64,000 nucleotides of DNA from Trichobilharzia szidati (GCA_944472155.2 OX235273.1:105422582-105486581), one strand, 5' to 3'. Shown: positions 43,201 through 54,034, counted from the stretch's first letter. Notes: generated by a model from the letters alone, not told the origin. Program-made: numbers and translations.

Positions 43201-43737
43201 CATCCACTGGACAATATCATCAACCGTTCCGAGATTACTATGTGGCTGATAACCTGGAACCTGAAACATGTTTTCTCCGGCTAAAAGAATCAAGACAAAC
43301 TTAATAAAAGCAAGTTCATATTTCTAGTTTCAATTCTTGGTTCTGGCCGACTTCCATTAATCAGTCTTGCAATTTGGTAACCATGCTGAATGACTTGCCA
43401 TCAGGATGCAAGTTACATCGACTTTAGGTGTTTATGAACAACCATCAAGACACCTGAGACCTTTATTTTATTCTTATTGGTGCTCGTTATCAGGACGCAT
43501 CTGTGACCTCAAAGGAACTCAGTTGTTCGGAAATACTGGTACTGTCTCTGAAATCAGTAATGATAGGGGTATAAGCCTTTTTGAAACTATATATTCACGT
43601 TGCTAACGTGTGCTATCCTTTCAAATGTGTTGTCATTGAAACAGATTGGAATTTCTATTTACGTGGCGCTAATATGTTATTTAATTCGATCTGCTATCAC
43701 AAGTTTGAGGTTTGACTACAGCTTTTGTCATTCATAT
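43201..43737. other. Unassigned spacer
   Basis: Nothing recognised. Confidence 0.4.
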
Positions 43738-43885
43738 ATTGCGTTCCGAGTGGAATACAAGGCTTCAAAGATAAAGCTTTAAATTTTTAGTAGAGTTGGT
43801 GTTGTTTTTACGGAGTCAGGATGTTAGCCATACATCCAAGCTGTTATCTTACTGTTGACCAGTAAATTAGACGGGGTTAAGGAGT
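43738..43885 (-). repeat. Family E SINE, 3' part
   Basis: The minus strand ends in GAAGCCTTGTATTCCACTCG, the SR2-like tail, preceded by a body like that at 37644-37800. The tRNA-like head is absent. Confidence 0.6.
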
Positions 43886-43959
43886 TTGTTTGTCCTCGTA
43901 AAGAAATAAAATGGCTCCCTCTACTTGTGTGTTAACTATTAACGCATAAATGCCATATT

Positions 43960-44150
43960 TCAGAAAAATGCCTTCACCTTATCTCGGATAAACACAATCT
44001 TTGGTGCGTCTTGTGGATCTATCTCTACGGCATTTCGCCTTTGATTTAGCATCTAGGTACTGGCAGGTAAAATTGAAGAAGGATCAGAAATAGTGAGTTT
44101 CAAACTCTACCGTTCACGGTTTCACAAACACCCTTGTCACTTTCAAACAA
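43960..44150 (+). pseudogene. Ty3/gypsy reverse transcriptase motif A fragment
   Basis: From 44040 the plus strand reads FDLASRYWQVKLKKDQK and then a stop, matching the LDLASGYWQV...D signature of gypsy RT. The preceding and following frames (VHGFTNTLVTFKQ) give weak support. It is an isolated remnant of an LTR element; LTRs are not seen nearby. 44151-44779 has no recognised feature. Confidence 0.55.
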
Positions 44151-44779
44151 GACTATAATTATAAAAAATGGTTTTGGTTAAAAAAAGTGCCAACTGTTCT
44201 AATTAGCAGCTGATGTAGTAAAAGAAAAGACATTCATTCAATTCCCAAGACAACTAAATCTCTTCTTAATCCTCCTATTATAGTATTAAATTGAGAGGAA
44301 AAAAGAAGGAAGGCGTCGACGTGTTAATTATGTGTTGAGCAGTAATCACTTACTTATAGAAAATGACTTAGAGAAAATGCCTAACTAAGGAATTAATTAA
44401 CTTCAAATAAAAGCTCTTATTGGAAGGTGGTTTTTCTTCGGATTAGTGTGTTTAAAAAATGGATAATACATTTTTTGTCTAGTGAAATAAGATGTGAATT
44501 ATGTAAACGGGTAGAAACGATATTATGTGAAAGATTTGCACATTTCCGATGATGATCTTGACGCTCAAACAAATGGGACTGCCATTCGGTAGTTAGATCA
44601 CTTCAGTGTGGCTAGGAAGCATTCCAGATTAACGAGTACGGTGTTGTACTACTCATATCAGTGAATCTATTTTTGGTGACCATTCTCTAGTATTGCCTGT
44701 TTTGGAATTCTTTTTACCTTTAGTGTGGTAGAAATTCGCAAATTCAGTGTTCTCAACAAAGTCTGTTACATCCATTTGT

Positions 44780-45260
44780 TATTATTGTTTTCTTTAATTC
44801 CTAGAGGAACATAGTGCTTCAGCCACACGTATCCATTGAGTTCGGTTCCCTGCCAACGTTTTCACCTGGTTCCACGTCTGCCCACAAGCTTCCATCTACT
44901 CCTCACATGACCTCCTCTATGTCACTCTCGCAATGACGATAAGCTTCTGTCGTGGTTCTTGCTGCCATTCCAGTTTTTGGTATCTCTATTGCCTTTAGGA
45001 TTTCTGTTTTTAGCGGAGGGTTGGTATCAACTGGTATTATTGGACGCGTTGTAGGTAGTGGTCGATTTAGAAGTCTTTTGAAGTGTTCATCCCAGTGTTT
45101 CCTTCGCTCCACCTCTTTGGTGATTGACTTCCCATTGTCATTTTTCACTGGCTTAATTTGTGTTGAACTTTTCGCTGATAGGAACCTGGTTGTTTGGTAG
45201 AGTGTTGTGAGGTCTCCTTTGCCTGTAACTTGTTCTGCTTCACTTGCCGTAGTTTCATAA
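44780..45260 (-). mobile_element. SR2 copy with large internal deletion
   Basis: Minus strand: TASEAEQVTGKGDLTTLYQT, then IKPVKNDNGKSITKEVERR, HWDEHFKRLLNRPLPTTRP and VDTNPPLKTEILKAIE (44950-45250) match the SR2 spacer before the RT. The sequence then jumps directly to the 3' end (44780-44935; VTWRR-like block, GCACTATGTTCCTCTAGGAA). The RT domain is deleted. Confidence 0.8.
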
Positions 45261-45314
45261 TATTGTCTTTTGTTTCCCTCGCATCCATTTATTACTAATA
45301 ATTACTTGAGTTTA

Positions 45315-45735
45315 GAGTGGAACGCTCATGTAGTTACCTCCTGCTTGTGTTCCATTTGAGAGCTTAACTTGCGATGCCACTCAACGTTCTCTTCAGTGTA
45401 TGTCTAATTTATTACTATTTTCTTCTGTATGTCTGCGGAGCAACAGGTCCTTGGGTGGTTCAATGAACTGTCACAGCCTCCTATATCTCTCTCATCCTTC
45501 CTAAACAACCATCGTATCTTGAGTATCAAGCGAAGGCGGAAGGTGTCTGATGAAAACCTGTAACCTGTTAGAAACGCTTTCGGACGGATGTTTGCGGATT
45601 CATGAACAAAGCGGGAGTACTGATATGACAATAATGATGACATTTCGTATACTGTTTCTTGTGCTAAGCGGGGTATACCTCCACAATGATTTCACGGCGA
45701 TAAATGCCTGTCTTGCTTCTTCCTGTTTATTTCTG
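45315..45735 (-). mobile_element. SR2 3' third, decayed
   Basis: The minus strand starts near AAGACAGGCATTTATCGCCG (the KARNTF-like site) and runs through the damaged C-terminal region to a CGTTCCACTC 3' block near 45320. Strongly mutated. Confidence 0.55.
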
Positions 45736-45959
45736 TAATGACAGTTCAATAAGAAAAGTCACTTGGTTGTCGATGTGTCTTAATTTTTAAACTTGGAAAA
45801 CAGAATAATAGTTCCATGTTAATTTACTCCATACATTATTGAATAAATTTGAGTGTTTTCTGGGACTGTATAATTGTGTATAAATTTATTTTTTAGGGAT
45901 TCTAAGTTTATATATTCTGAAATCAGCTTCAGAATCATTGAAAAACGAAGGGCAGTGGA

Positions 45960-46900
45960 CGAAAGTTCTCCTATGTTTAATTTCACCAAAGATGTACTAT
46001 GGACTTAGTCCTAACTGATTTCAGACACTCAGGGATTGACTTGTTACCAGCGAATAACCTTGTTGACTCAGAATATGCAGATGATATAGTCCTCCTAGGT
46101 GAAGATGCTGACAAAATGCAGACAGGGTCTTCTGAAAACCTTGGGGAGCGGCAGTCTTCGAATGTTTGGCATTCGATTCGTCCTGCAAATGTAAGATGGT
46201 GCTACAGGACTGAACTGCATTGACTCCTAGTTTAAAGATAGGGAGTGAATTGGTAGAGCGTGTTGGACACTTCACGTATTTAGGAATTTGCATCAGCCAG
46301 TCCCAATTTGTTGGTCGCTGATGAATTCTCAGAACAGATACAGAAGTCTTGTTTGGCGTATGCCAACTTATGCCATCTCTAGATTAGTAGGCTTGAAATC
46401 TGGTTGTCGAACAAAGGGCGTGTGTACTGCTCAGCAATTCGCTCTGACCTCATTTATGGCTGTGAGTGAGACACGTTCGTTGAAAGTGGAAGATACGAAA
46501 AGGCTAGCTCTCTTTGATCATAGGAGTCTGTTCTATATCCCCTGTGTTAAGTGGTATAGTAAGGTGAGCAATATTGAGAATAGGCGTCAATAGAGTGTTA
46601 GGTAGGGAGAGTAAATAAATCGACTGGGTTGTGAAATTACATCATTTGAGATGATTAGGAAATGCGTTACGCACTTCCAGTCACAGCCTTCCTCGATGGG
46701 AACTTATACCTGCTATAGAATCAGGTTGGAAAAGAGCCAGTGGTGGTCAAACCAAAAAACGGCTTCATCAGTCAATGAAATCCACTAGTAGGCAGGTGTA
46801 GACTTGCTGATTAAGGTCCTCGAGATGGCGAAAACCAACGTCTGGAGACTGCTACTGATATGGTTCGAAATCGTTCTCAGTGGCAAAGGTGAACTCGCTC
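45960..46900 (+). pseudogene. Second non-LTR retrotransposon family, RT and C-terminal region
   Basis: GIDLLPANNLVDSEYADDIV then LLGEDADKMQ (46030-46120) carries the RT motif YADD. The region continues, with frame changes, through LKIGSELVERVGHFTYLGIC (46225-46300), a YGCETRSLKVEDTKRLALFD-like block (46450-46520) and a basic tail ending in a WKRASGGQTK-like segment (46730-46760) and VRNRSQW (46865-46890). Organisation is like SR2, but the sequence is clearly another family. I cannot name it. Confidence 0.75.
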
Positions 46901-47751
46901 TTTGTGATTTGTCATACGCAATAAAACTCTATTGTTCTTCTGTTTCGCTAGTTTTTCTCTCACTCACACTTCTGTTTATTATCTCTTTTTTGAACATCTC
47001 TTTACTCTCTTCTCTTTCGTTGTGTGCTATATGGAGTGTGCAACTCGAACAGCTGCACATCTGATCAAAGTTCTATGTTGACACCAGTCAGTCATCCAGT
47101 CTATCCTGAGATTTGTCAGCAGTCAGCAGCGACAACCCAAAGAGGAGTCGAATCCCGTGTCATCAGTTAACATTTCAACATTGCTGCATGTGGTTGAATA
47201 GAATATTTCTTAATGTAGTCTACATAAAATAAAATTCAGCGAAATATTCATCATAATCAGTGAGTTATGAAAGATCCTAGTGAAATGGCATAGAAGTTAT
47301 AGAATGAAGAGAAGATGAACAGAATACAAATGAAGTTGGCAAGTTAAAATTCCAATGTGAGCTTTTTGTTCCACAATTATTTGTCTAGTGAATATATAAC
47401 AAACTGTGAGACACTATTTATTTTAATCCGTGATGTTTCAAATACTTCTTGTCATTGTTCGAAATCATATCAACCGTAACTTTACAACTCCGAAATGCTT
47501 TAAAGTTCTCTCTTCCTCACTATTCGTTTTAGGTGTAGTAGAATTTTTCAGATGTCAGGGAAACATTGTTAAGCAAATAATACTGTTTCATTGTATTATA
47601 TACTCAATAAAAAGAAATTAATATAGTATTTCGATTTTGTCAAAATTTACAAAAAATCGCTCGCAGTTTTTACACAGTTTGAGATAATTGTTTTACCATA
47701 GTTTCCACTGGACACCGAGGTTAATCAAATCGTAGTGTGTAATCTGCTTGA
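46901..47751. other. Unassigned AT-rich spacer
   Basis: No recognised gene or repeat. Confidence 0.4.
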
Positions 47752-47985
47752 GTGTGTCGCCACAGTAGGATGCCCGCCGACCAGGCAAGTGGTCCGGGGT
47801 TCGATTCCCGGCCACAAACGCACTCCCTTACCTCGCTAAGCCACTAATAAGACTAGTAAAGAGGGAAGGTTGGCCATAGGGCTCGCGACCTCATAGCATA
47901 AAAAAAATAAACAAGCATTGCTACCGCAAATTCAAGCCTGTAGCTTGAAGCCCTATGTTTCACTGAGATCGCGAAGGAATAAAAC
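47752..47985 (+). repeat. tRNA-headed SINE with SR2-like 3' tail (family E), complete
   Basis: Head GTCGCCACAGTAGGATGCCC with B-box GGGGTTCGATTCCC (47797-47810), CTTACCTCGCTAAGCCACTA, body with AGAGGGAAGGTTGGCC, then GAAGCCCTATGTTTCACTGA and a short A-rich tail. Same 3' block as SR2. Confidence 0.88.
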
Positions 47986-48029
47986 AATCTGCTTGATTTT
48001 CATGAATGGTAATTCACAAAGCAAGCGTA

Positions 48030-48235
48030 ATTGTATGAAACTATAGGCCACTGACTGATTGAGACTAGTAGTAAAAACTAGGGAACACTGGGCAGTTGCT
48101 TCGCCGTAGTCTTGAACTCTTAGCAGTGCACACCTACCATCACATCGGGGATCTAATCAGGGACATTCAGTTCAATAGACAGAGCTGGTTGATTTCCAGT
48201 GATCTCTGACTGATATTGGATTTAGACGGAATCTA
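48030..48235 (-). repeat. Family C relic with compensated stem I
   Basis: The minus strand has stem I halves GCACTG and CAGTGT, perfectly paired over CACTG/CAGTG, where most copies have GTACTG/CAGTAC. The core is CTAAGA (one base short of CTGAAGA) and GAAGC instead of GAAAC, so inactive. The other parts are decayed. Confidence 0.55.
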
Positions 48236-48389
48236 CATGAAAACTATTATGCGGTAACATGCTACCAAAGTGCTGTTTTCATACGTGTGTGATGAGCTTA
48301 TTCATATTTTCCCATAATTGTGCATCCCGTTAACAAACTAACAATTCTGCTACAGTATAACGGAATGTTAAACTGTTACAATACTAATA

Positions 48390-48480
48390 CGTTGATTCAA
48401 CTGGTGAATGGTGACTAGCAGTGAAATCCAGGATGCGCATTTCGTCCTTTTTGGCACTCGTCATCTGGATGCACCATCAG
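48390..48480 (-). repeat. S-family ribozyme repeat, minus half of an inverted pair
   Basis: Hammerhead fold at complement 48428-48468: stem I CCAG/CTGG, heptamer ATGACGA (first core base A, not C), stem II with one mismatch (GTGC against GGAC), GAA, stem III ATGCGCAT, cleavage C. The first-base change should abolish or strongly reduce activity. Confidence 0.8.
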
Positions 48481-48484
48481 TCAA

Positions 48485-48690
48485 AGGGGGGATGCAGGTA
48501 CATCCATGTGACGAGTCCCAAATAGGATGAAATGCGCATTCTGGATTCCACTGGTAATCATCATCCACCAACTGACTTCAAGTTACACGACCAGACATCT
48601 GAAGCATCTGCACAAGGAGCAGCCATGTCAACCTGAGACCGAGAACTTTGGTCTAATCAATCGATGGGAAATTCGAAATTGAATTAAATG
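48485..48690 (+). repeat. S-family ribozyme repeat, plus half of an inverted pair
   Basis: GGTACATCCATGTGACGAGT begins the ribozyme (48504-48544; heptamer GTGACGA, stem II GTCC-loop-GGAT, GAA, stem III ATGCGCAT, T, CTGG), followed by the family's 3' region GATTCCACTG, ATCATCCACCAACTGA, CGACCAGACATCTGAAGCAT, GAGCAGCCATGTCAACCTGA and TCTAATCAATCGATGGGAAA. The tRNA-like head is missing. The core is mutated. Confidence 0.8.
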
Positions 48691-49180
48691 CCACACTGAT
48701 TGTTTACAATTATACCTAATCAGCAAAAAGCTGTAACATTATGTAATTACATAACATAACTTCCGATTTTGAAAAGGTGAAATAATTCCTATCCCTTGTA
48801 AACTTTTAGTAGATTATTTATGGGAGTGATTGATGTGATAGAATTGAATTAACATAGTTTTGTGAAATAATTACAGGTCATCAATAACCCTTTAGAGAAC
48901 GTAATTTCAGCAAATAAATATTTTCAGTAACCAGAATTTACAGTTACAAAGTAAAATATATATTATTGACATTTGAAACAGATGTGGTTAATAGAACTAA
49001 AGTTCAGGGCAAATGAATTAACGGGTGATAATCGGAGCTATCGTAATATTAATAACAAGGGTAAAATTTATGTGTTTACAGAATCTAGGTAGTCATTCAT
49101 CGTGGTTATGTAAGTAGATTGTGCATATATGTAGGTACAGAGAGGAGGATTTTTTCCAAGAGCTAATTCGTAGAGGTTTG
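48691..49180. other. Unassigned AT-rich spacer
   Basis: Nothing recognised. Confidence 0.45.
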
Positions 49181-49572
49181 TTAATTTCAAGTTTGGTCAC
49201 GGGGCGATATCACTTAGCGAAACATTGAAAATTACTAGGGAGTATTGGACAGCTGTTTCGTCCTAGTTTGGGACTCTTCTGCAGTTCTTACCTACCGGGG
49301 CTCAAACCCATGACCTACTAGTTATAAAGCAAGCTCATAGACCAATCAGCCGCCTCCTCATGAATTGAAACTTCTACCAATTCACGACTTTAATTTGCCA
49401 TACAAAATGAAGTTCCCCAGGGATCTAGAGAGAACTCGTGACCAATAGGGTCCATCAGGTCAGGTGTAACGACAGTTACTCTCTGTTGACATTGTTTGGT
49501 GGTTGCGATAAGCTGGAATTTAAAGGCTGGATGGCCTTCGATCTTGCCTTGTAACCGGAAAATAACTGTTGT
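49181..49572 (-). repeat. Family C ribozyme-bearing short repeat
   Basis: Minus strand: head (GACCTGATGGACCCTATTGG, AGAACTTCATTTTG), GTCGTGAATTGGTAGAAGTT, tRNA-like part with GGTTTGAGCC, and a ribozyme at about 49230-49285: AACTG, CAGAAGA (second core base changed), GTCC-loop-GGAC, GAA, ACAGCTGT, C, CAATAC. The 49500-49572 part has a plus-strand tRNA-like piece (CCTTGTAACCGGAA). Confidence 0.65.
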
Positions 49573-50970
49573 CTCATAGGAATTATAGGGAATAAAATGA
49601 CAGTTGCAGAGAAGAAAATTTTCTTTTCGACGAAGTCATCAACTAGGCTGTACATTCGTGTATTTATAATAAATGGGTAGGAAAGTTCCAGAATAATTTC
49701 TGGTCAAGGGTCAGATTAATAGAATTACAATTAGGAATAAAAATGCCATAATAAACAGGGGGACGAATAAAGCTCAGACGAAGTAGCATCATAATTACTG
49801 AGAAGATTGACATATTGTGCAATTAGGGTTTAGAAATGTAGAAATAACAAAACAGACAGGATGTTTGGAAAAAAAATCTAGTGGGATCATAACTAATGTG
49901 ACGAATAATTGTTTATGCAATCAGGGATTAAATATGTATGAAATAATAAAATGATAAAATAGACAGGAAGTTCGGATATGAAAATATGGTAGTGTAAAAT
50001 GGAATTAAGAAAAACTTTAAATGACATGAATAAACAGGAAGTTTGGATAAGAAAGGCAATGGGATAGTCACTATTAGAAGAATTACCTGTTTATGATGGC
50101 CATGGCAGGGGCAAGGGTTGAACGTATTTCTTTTGGAAACATAGCGTGGGTTTGAGCTTTTGGATGTCTAGTGCCTCGGCTATGCCCAGATGTCTTAATT
50201 TTACTCCCTTTGATAGGTTTGATCGAATCTTGTATATTATTTTGAAGGATTTTTCAAATGGCGCTGAATGTCCTGAATTGACCAGATGTTCTGTCACTGA
50301 ACGATATACACGTTTTCGTTCTTCTTTTACTAGCCAGGCAGGATAGTGTTCACGAGTGTGTTTTTCAAGTGGGCGAATGGTACGGCTTATGTTTGGTTCA
50401 ATGTGACAGCTTGCTTTTCGCGTTTTGGCTGAACAGTTTCTTGTAGGAAAACATCAGTCGTAGGCTCGCGGCGAAGTATGTCTTCCTCAGAGATTTGCAG
50501 AGGCATTTACGAAGGATTTCTGCTTCAGTGTCACCTTTGTTTTCTAGATTAGGCTGAAGTATCTTCTTCTGGACGGATTTCCGAAGATACATATTTCATA
50601 CATATTTAATCCCTGATTGCATAAACAATTATTCGTCACATTAGTTATGATCCCACTAGATTTTTTATCCAAGCATCCTGTCTATTTTGTTTTTTCTACA
50701 TTTCTAACCCCTAATTGCACAATATGTCAATCTTCTCAGTAATTATGATGCTACTTTGTCTGAGCTTTATTCGTCCCCCTGTTTATTATGGCATTTTAAT
50801 TCCTAATTGTAATTCTATTAATCTGACCCTTGACCAGAAATTATTCTGGAACTTTCCTACCCATTTATTATAAATACACGAATGTACAGCCTAGTTGATG
50901 ACTTCGTCGAAAAGAAAATTTTCTTCGCTGCAACTGTCTTTTTATTCTCTATGATCATAGGAATTGGGTG
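49573..50970 (-). mobile_element. Penelope-like element with long inverted terminal repeats
   Basis: 49585-49944 and 50593-50957 are inverted copies (about 360 bp each) bracketing a 650-bp interior. Each arm has a decayed hammerhead-like motif: stem I CAGC, CTAGTTGAT replacing the heptamer, GAC-TTC-GTC, GAA, a long stem III of AAGAAAA/TTTTCTT, C and GCTG (plus strand 50902-50945). The interior codes only for the last part of the PLE protein on the minus strand. This is a short, 5'-truncated PLE with both ends kept. Confidence 0.88.
50091..50592 (-). pseudogene. PLE linker and GIY-YIG C-terminal part
   Basis: Minus strand: NLENKGDTEAEILRKCLCKS and LRKTYFAASLRL (linker, 50398-50592), then REHYPAWLVKEERKR (50300-50360), MTEHLVNSGHSAPFEKSFKI and GIAEALDIQKLKPTLCFQKK (50091-50297) with the glutamate of the EAL helix. 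The YIG strand is deleted between the two parts, so there is no functional nuclease. Confidence 0.8.
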
Positions 50971-51309
50971 ATAGAGTGACTGTTTCTATAATAAATTGTG
51001 AAAATAAAGTTAAAATATGTAGTTATAACACAGAATAATGATAAAAATGAAGACAGCAGTACAAATAAAGATCATATTTACAGTCATCTGGCATCACTTG
51101 GAAAGAAAACTTATCTACGTTGAAGTTGAAGACGGAGCGAGGGAGAGGGATTAGACAAACCTAATTATTTGTACACAAACATAAAGCTGAGAAAGTTCAA
51201 TAACAGCAAACCCAGTTATTATCAGCAACCGAAGGTGTACAGATATGGGGAATTGAAACGGTACCTAGTATAGAATTGCAAAGACTGAATTTTCGCCAAT
51301 CTTCTTCTT
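50971..51309. other. Unassigned spacer
   Basis: Nothing recognised. Confidence 0.4.
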
Positions 51310-51535
51310 TATATCCACTAGATGTGTTAATAGTTGATTTTCATAACCAAGTTGGATAATGCTCACGAAAGTGGTGATGGGTTCACTGTATCATTGTTTC
51401 GATGTAGCTGTCTCCAGAAGAGCAGTTAAATTTCTAAGTATGCACTGAAGTGTCGAGGCTTGGTAGCCTATCCTTCAGCTGCATTGGAATTACTCAAAGA
51501 ATAGTTAAATTTAAGCATAGTGTTATAATAAAGTA
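51310..51535 (-). pseudogene. PLE GIY-YIG fragment
   Basis: Minus strand: VIPMQLKDRLPSLDTSVHT, KFNCSSGDSYIETMIQ, and HFREHYPTW with a stop in between. Closest in this window to 11820-12190 (both share PMQLKD). Confidence 0.65.
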
Positions 51536-51559
51536 TGCTTTATTTGGACACTGGTGGCT

Positions 51560-51990
51560 AGTGTGACGTGTCTAGTCCTTACTTTGGTGCAGACTGAATT
51601 CTATCAGTCATATTTGCAATGTGGCCACCATTTCTGGGTAGCTCGCCATCACGGTGCACATTGATTTGACAGTAGATGGTTGAAGGCAACCGGCAGGAAG
51701 TCTTGGACGTAGGTTTCGTGCTAGTTGGCACTCCTATGACTGATAGAATTCAGTCTGCACCAAAGAAAGGAATAGACACCATACACTAGTTACTGGTGTC
51801 CAATCAAAGTACCCACTAAAGTCCTATAGGAGATCAATTGCGATCCCGAATAGCTCAGTGGCAACGTCTCTGACTGCAAAAGCTACATGAGTTCCTTCAA
51901 AGTTTCAGATACGCCTTGCTAACTGGCGAGTGCCAACTGGTCCAAGGCTCCTGTGGCCAGTTGCCTCCAACTATCTAATATCAAATATGT
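51560..51990. repeat. Two family B repeats in inverted order
   Basis: 51560-51745 (minus) has the 3' half of the family B hammerhead (GTGC-CAACTA-GCAC, GAA, ACCTACGT, C, CAAGAC) but lacks the first core strand. 51735-51990 (plus) has the tRNA-like head CGAATAGCTCAGTGGCAACG (51845-51864) and a deleted ribozyme in which stem I GCCTTG/CAAGGC survives (51932-51965). 51560-51614 and 51735-51789 are inverted repeats. Confidence 0.7.
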
Positions 51991-52309
51991 TTAGCTATAT
52001 TGTCTTGCGTTTCCACACCAAAAATTCAGAACACATAAGTCGGCAAGGAGGCCCCTTTGCGTAATTTTGTTCTAAAGCTGCACAGATACTTAGGGTATTT
52101 ATATATCCAATGTAGATTGTCTTGCATAATCAGTAGGACTCAGTAATAAATGAAATAGTCGATATGAGACAATAGAAGAAAAGATTGAAGGTGAGCGTTT
52201 CACAATCAAAATAAAACAAACAACAAAGAGATTATTACACATTCCTTCACGAAAACAAAGAATCGAGAAAAATAACCAAAATAAAAATTAGTTTTAAGGC
52301 TGTGCAGGT
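51991..52309. other. Unassigned spacer
   Basis: TATTTATATATCCAATG near 52095 recurs at 36250 before the related PLE, so this is probably the untranslated end of that PLE family. Confidence 0.4.
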
Positions 52310-52800
52310 ATAGGAAGCTAGATGAAACGTTTCTGAACACGAAGTTCAGGTTTCTTTGTACGAATTGCTATGGTTTTGGCAGCATGAAGAAGATGTATGT
52401 GAAATCCATTCGAACGACTTGGTAGTAATTTGTATATAACGCTGAAAGTAGTCTCTGCTGATACTTCATGATTAGAAGTGATAATACGCTCCAGAATTCA
52501 ACTCTTGGCTGTTCCAAATTCTCCTTTTCGATAAGCATGCTGGAAAAGTGTTCATGGGTATGTGTAGACAATGTTGTGCTGGTTCTGCCTTTGAACTTGG
52601 CTTCACAGGAGCTGGTGAGTCTGTAAATACACAGTGAAGTTAGCAATAGTGGGATCTTGTCTTTGGTGCTTTGGTGGATAAAAGCATCTGAAGAGAAGGT
52701 GAGGCGAAGAGATGCGGCAAGGAAGGCTCTTTGAACTGCTGTTGACAGGCGGCTTTGTAGGACCTAACTTCATCTCTCAAATTCCCGATTGGCAATTAAT
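52310..52800 (-). pseudogene. Penelope-like element (third family) GIY-YIG fragment, copy 1
   Basis: Minus strand: SRLSTAVQRAFLAASLRLTF (linker), LTSLCIYRLTSSCEAKFKGR (GIY-YIG start with FKGR for YIGR), TSTTLSTHTHEHFSSMLIEK, SNGFHIHLLHAAKTIAIRTK (EAL helix lost) and the PELRVQKRFI-like end at about 52325. It is close to 36590-37000. Confidence 0.75.
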
Positions 52801-52814
52801 CGTTTCTCTGTCAC

Positions 52815-53470
52815 ATCCAGGCTTCAAGTGTTTGAAGAAAATGTATGTGAAATCCATTCGAACGACTTGGTAGTAATTTGTATATGACGCTGAAAGTAGT
52901 CTCTGCTGATGCTTTATGACTATAAATAATTATATACTTCAGAATAGAGCTACTGACAGTCCTATGTTTTCCTTTGGATAACTATGCTGGTAAATGTTCA
53001 TGGGTACGTCAAGGCAGTGTCTTACTGGTGCGGTCTATGTAATTAACTCCACACGAGCAGGTAGATCGGTGAATACATGACGGAAGTTGCATACAACGAG
53101 ATCTTCTCTTTGTCGCTTTCGTGGACAAATGTATAGGTGAAGAAAGTGAGTCGTTGAAACGCGTCAAGGACGTTCTTCAAACTGCTGTCGACAGGTGGCC
53201 TTGGAGAACCCCATTAACCGTATCTCTTTTGAATTCAGTTATTTTTTCGACACCTGCAGGATTCGACGAGTATTTGTCTTTCTCATTAGATGTTTGTGGA
53301 TGAAGGAGTTTCTCTAAAGGATTTCCATGCTTCAATCAGTATGTCTTCAGTGAATATACGATAGATTCTAGTTGTATTTCTTCTTCATTTTTGCAGTCAT
53401 TTCCCTTCTCTTTCCTCTGTCTTCATGGAAAACTTCACAATTTTTTTTGAGATATCCATCAAATATGTGA
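52815..53470 (-). pseudogene. Penelope-like element (third family) fragment, copy 2 in tandem
   Basis: The block ATGTATGTGAAATCCATTCG (52838) and the following 70 bases repeat 52390-52465 almost exactly. Upstream on the minus strand come a decayed GIY-YIG (about 52960-53100) and linker/thumb traces up to 53470. A direct tandem pair with copy 1. Confidence 0.65.
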
Positions 53471-53694
53471 TATTTTAAACGGAGTTATTAACATCTTTAA
53501 GCTTTCAGATATAATCAGTCTGTGGAAAGTAAAGTACGCTGAGAATTCCGCACGCCATCATTAGTACTGTTATGGAATAAAGCAAATTATTGTTATTATT
53601 ATTATTTAGGCAATACGGTGTTCTTAAAACAGTGCAACAACATTCCTATCAGCTTCCATATTAGATAATTTTACTTCAAATATAACTTAGTGAT
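53471..53694. other. Unassigned AT-rich spacer
   Basis: TTATTGTTATTATTATTATT run near 53590; otherwise nothing. Confidence 0.4.
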
Positions 53695-53925
53695 GCAATA
53701 TTAATAAGTGAATGACATTTCAGGCATAAATTATTGCTCATAATCATATCAATTTCATATCAAAATCATATCAAATTCATATAGTTATGAGCAATAATTT
53801 ATGCTCAAAACGTCATCCAGTCATTAATACTGAATCACTGTGTGATATTTGAAATAAACTCATCTAATATAAAATCCCATTCTACCTAAAAAAGTGCCTG
53901 AGTTCTACACTTATATTCCTACTAG
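53695..53925. repeat. PLE terminal repeats as a near-palindrome
   Basis: GCATAAATTATTGCTCATAA (53724-53743) and TTATGAGCAATAATTTATGC (53784-53803) are exact reverse complements, and homology extends on both sides. The right half continues as the ordinary PLE 3' terminal repeat (CTCATCTAATATAAAATCCC). Same family as 18325-20148; the coding part is gone. Confidence 0.82.
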
Positions 53926-54034
53926 CTGTTATGAATATTCTTCTGATATTTCTTTTCTTGAAGTTCAACAATACATCTGTGTGGTAGGTTCCAGAGGAAA
54001 TCACCTAGATTCATAAACGATGTAAGCTAAGGAG

